Source: Yoonia sp. F2084L (lineage in GTDB: Bacteria > Pseudomonadota > Alphaproteobacteria > Rhodobacterales > Rhodobacteraceae). From it: a stretch of DNA of 64,000 nucleotides. Location of the stretch: the NCBI RefSeq assembly GCF_023015625.1, contig NZ_JALKAH010000002.1, positions 496,001 through 560,000 of the forward strand, in the 5' to 3' direction. The translations under genes and the position numbers were made by a program. Positions 61,914 through 64,000 of this stretch are shown piece by piece. Position 1 is the first letter of the stretch. Every line of letters starts with the position of its first letter. The notes under the pieces were generated by a model that saw only the letters and a program-made list of their open reading frames with translations, did no database searches and was not told where the DNA came from.

Positions 61914-64000
61914 CTAGCCTGTCATCGCTTTCAGCAATCGCGGTGGTGACATCGGCAGTTCCGTCATCCGCACACCCGCCGCCCGCGATACCGCGTTTGA
62001 AACCGCAGCCAAAGGCGGCACAATGGGTGTCTCGCCCACGCCGCGCACGCCGTAGGGGTGGCCGGGGTTGGGGATTTCAAGGATCACCGTTTCGATTGGC
62101 GGCAGGTCGGAGGCCACGGGCACGCGGTAGTCCAAAAACCCAGCGTTTTGCAGCCGCCCATCTTCGCCGTAGATATACTCTTCGTTCAGCGCCCAGCCGA
62201 TGCCTTGCACGGCCCCGCCCTGCATCTGCCCTTCGACGTAATCGGGGTGCACGGCTTTGCCTGCGTCTTGAAACACCGTGTAGCGCAGAATTTTGACCGC
62301 GCCTGTTTCGCGGTCCACTTCGGTGTCGCACAGGTGCACGCCAAAGCTGACGCCTGCGCCGTCTGCGTTCACCTCATGGTGCCCCGCAATCGGCCCGCCG
62401 GTTTTGCCTGCGATTGCGGCAATCTCGGCCAGTGTCATTGGGGGATGTGTGCCCGCGTTTGGCCCTGCCGGTTTGGCACAGCCGTCTTCCCAGATCACCG
62501 CCTCTTCGTCGATATCCCATATTTTCGCGACACGGCGGCACATCTCTTTGATCGCGGCGCGCGCGGCCTCGATCGTGGCGAGGCCGACGGCAAAGGTCAC
62601 CCGGCTGCCGTCGGTGATATCGTTGAACCCCAGCGACGAGGTGTCTGCGATGACCGTACGTACCTTGTCGTAAGGGACACCCAGTTCCTCTGCCGCCATC
62701 ATCGAAATGGAGGCGCGCGAACCGCCGATATCAGGGTTGCCTTCGACCACGCCGATGGTGCCATCATCGTTGATATTCAGCGACACGCAGGTGTTGCCGC
62801 CAAAGTTGAACCAGAACCCGCAGGACAGACCCCGCCCTTGGTTCGGCCCAAGGGGGGCGGTGTAATGTGGGTGGGCCTTGGCGGCTTCGAGCGTAGCGAC
62901 CAGTCCGATTTCATTGAATGTTGGCCCGTAGGACGACCGCGTGCCTTTGCGTGCCGCGTTCATCAGGCGCACGTCCAGCGGGTCGAGACCCAGCTCCTGA
63001 CACAGCTCATCCACCACGCTTTCAACAGCGTAGATCGCGGTCGGCGCACCGGGTGCACGATAGGGAATTTCCTTAGGACGGTTCGTCATCGCGTTCCACC
63101 CGACAGTTTCCACTGCTTCAAGGTCATACGCCGCAAAAGCCGCCTGCGCGCCCATATCCACCGTCGCGTTCGGATAGGCGCCGCCGGAATAGCGCAGCTC
63201 GCCCCGTGCCGCCGTGATACGGCCATCTTTGGTCATGCCGATCTTGATATCCATCGACGTCGAAATCGTTGGTCCCGTCGCTTTAAGAACCTCATCGCGG
63301 GTCATCACGATTTTCACCGGTTTGCCCGCCTTGCGTGACAGGGCAAGTGCGACAGGTTCAATGAAGGTCGAGGTTTTGCCGCCAAAGCCGCCCCCGATTT
63401 CGGACGCGGTGATGCGCAGCTGGCTTTCCTCGACCCCCAGTGCTGCGGCGCAATTCGCGCGCACCATGTATTGCCCTTGCGTACAGCACCAGACCTCGCC
63501 TCGGCCATCGCTGCCAAGGCTCGCCATGCAGGCCTGTGGTTCGATGTAGCCTTGGTGCGTTGCGGCAGTCTTGAAGCTGCGTTCGATAATCTTGTCGGCC
63601 TTGGCGAACCCGGCCTCCAGATCGCCATGACCGAACTGGCAATGTGTGGTGACGTTTTGGGACATGCCTGCAGGCACGGTTTCAAGTGCGCGACCTTCCT
63701 GCACCACGGGCGCGTCGGGCTTCATCGCTTCGTCCACGTCCGTCACATGCGGCAGTTTCTCGTAGTTGACCTTGATCAGCCGGATCGCCTGTTTGGCAAT
63801 CGCTTTGCTGGTTGCGGCAACAGCGGCGACAGCATGCCCATCATAGAGAACCTTGTCGCGTGCAAGGCAGTTGATCGCGACATCCGCAAAGGCTTCGTCC
63901 TCGGGCTGTGCAAGATCTGTGCCAGTGACTACGGCTTTGACGCCAGTCAGCGCCTTTGCCGCTGACGTATCAATCGACACGATCCGTGCGTGTGCATGCG
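61914..64000 (-). CDS. Xanthine dehydrogenase-family molybdopterin-binding subunit (5' end outside window)
   Basis: The large subunit of a molybdenum hydroxylase (xanthine/aldehyde oxidase or CO-dehydrogenase-like). The frame continues past 63980 to the window edge as HAHARI just before VSIDTS, the normal internal sequence of this family, so the N-terminus lies outside and the gene is cut at 64000. Motifs: ITASEIGGGFGGKTST for the cofactor, PYRAPGAPTAIYAVES, and GVRGVGETPIVPP with the catalytic glutamate. The substrate cannot be told. FAD and iron-sulfur subunits would be expected upstream, outside the window. Confidence 0.9.
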   Translation of the reverse strand, partial: HAHARIVSIDTSAAKALTGVKAVVTGTDLAQPEDEAFADVAINCLARDKVLYDGHAVAAVAATSKAIAKQAIRLIKVNYEKLPHVTDVDEAMKPDAPVVQEGRALETVPAGMSQNVTTHCQFGHGDLEAGFAKADKIIERSFKTAATHQGYIEPQACMASLGSDGRGEVWCCTQGQYMVRANCAAALGVEESQLRITASEIGGGFGGKTSTFIEPVALALSRKAGKPVKIVMTRDEVLKATGPTISTSMDIKIGMTKDGRITAARGELRYSGGAYPNATVDMGAQAAFAAYDLEAVETVGWNAMTNRPKEIPYRAPGAPTAIYAVESVVDELCQELGLDPLDVRLMNAARKGTRSSYGPTFNEIGLVATLEAAKAHPHYTAPLGPNQGRGLSCGFWFNFGGNTCVSLNINDDGTIGVVEGNPDIGGSRASISMMAAEELGVPYDKVRTVIADTSSLGFNDITDGSRVTFAVGLATIEAARAAIKEMCRRVAKIWDIDEEAVIWEDGCAKPAGPNAGTHPPMTLAEIAAIAGKTGGPIAGHHEVNADGAGVSFGVHLCDTEVDRETGAVKILRYTVFQDAGKAVHPDYVEGQMQGGAVQGIGWALNEEYIYGEDGRLQNAGFLDYRVPVASDLPPIETVILEIPNPGHPYGVRGVGETPIVPPLAAVSNAVSRAAGVRMTELPMSPPRLLKAMTG

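Noticed and set aside
1-64000. tRNA, rRNA or CRISPR loci
   Set aside because: Reading both strands for TTCGA-type arms, rRNA-like stretches and regularly spaced direct repeats gave nothing convincing.

Overview
The window looks like chromosomal DNA of a marine alphaproteobacterium of the order Rhodobacterales (Roseobacter clade). This is an inference from protein style, from a perfect CtrA-type site (TTAA-N7-TTAA at 7034), from the pair of small MerR regulators beside beta-oxidation genes, and from TRAP transport. No search was run. Base composition is GC-rich except for a few AT-richer stretches (about 14.5-16.1 kb, 18.9-19.8 kb and 52.4-53.5 kb). No rRNA, tRNA or CRISPR array was seen.

Region by region. 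0-3.4 kb: ABC-2 permease, small membrane protein, EamA exporter and a BNR/Asp-box repeat protein. 3.6-6.9 kb: argD, a GNAT acetyltransferase, argF and an atypical SDR protein. 7-14.3 kb: Nudix hydrolase, hrpB, rpmB, a PhyH-type dioxygenase beside meaB, a Sir2 deacylase, a membrane protein coupled to a low-molecular-weight phosphatase, and a lipoprotein. 14.5-20.5 kb: a variable stretch with a periplasmic protein of unknown role, lepA, a methyltransferase, a second diverged copy of the lepA 3' end, an AT-rich orphan gene, a REP-associated transposase between two inverted REP pairs, and a tiny entericidin-like lipoprotein. 20.5-30.7 kb: esterase, glyA, nadK, a BLUF photoreceptor, a CIA30 protein, prpE, maeB and a VOC-cupin fusion.

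30.7-35.2 kb is a compact nucleoside salvage operon (cdd-deoA-deoB-add-upp). 35.2-39.2 kb holds a protein resembling a dead M48 peptidase, a 208-bp inverted-repeat element, an acyl-CoA synthetase and an EamA exporter. 39.2-46.9 kb is a fatty-acid beta-oxidation block (fadJ, SnoaL-like, fadA, GST, acyl-CoA dehydrogenase) ending in two MerR regulators. 47-52.4 kb: two coupled thioesterases and a MATE exporter, pyrD with a DUF952 gene, and a periplasmic 5'-nucleotidase.

53.5-61.4 kb is the most coherent accessory system: LysR regulator, DUF1445 (D-glutamate cyclase-like) protein, TRAP transporter dctPQM, 5-oxoprolinase pxpABC and a convergent DUF2848 gene. It can be read as a route that imports pyroglutamate or a related amino-acid derivative and turns it into glutamate. 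The window ends inside a molybdenum hydroxylase large subunit gene followed by a MoaD/ThiS-like gene.
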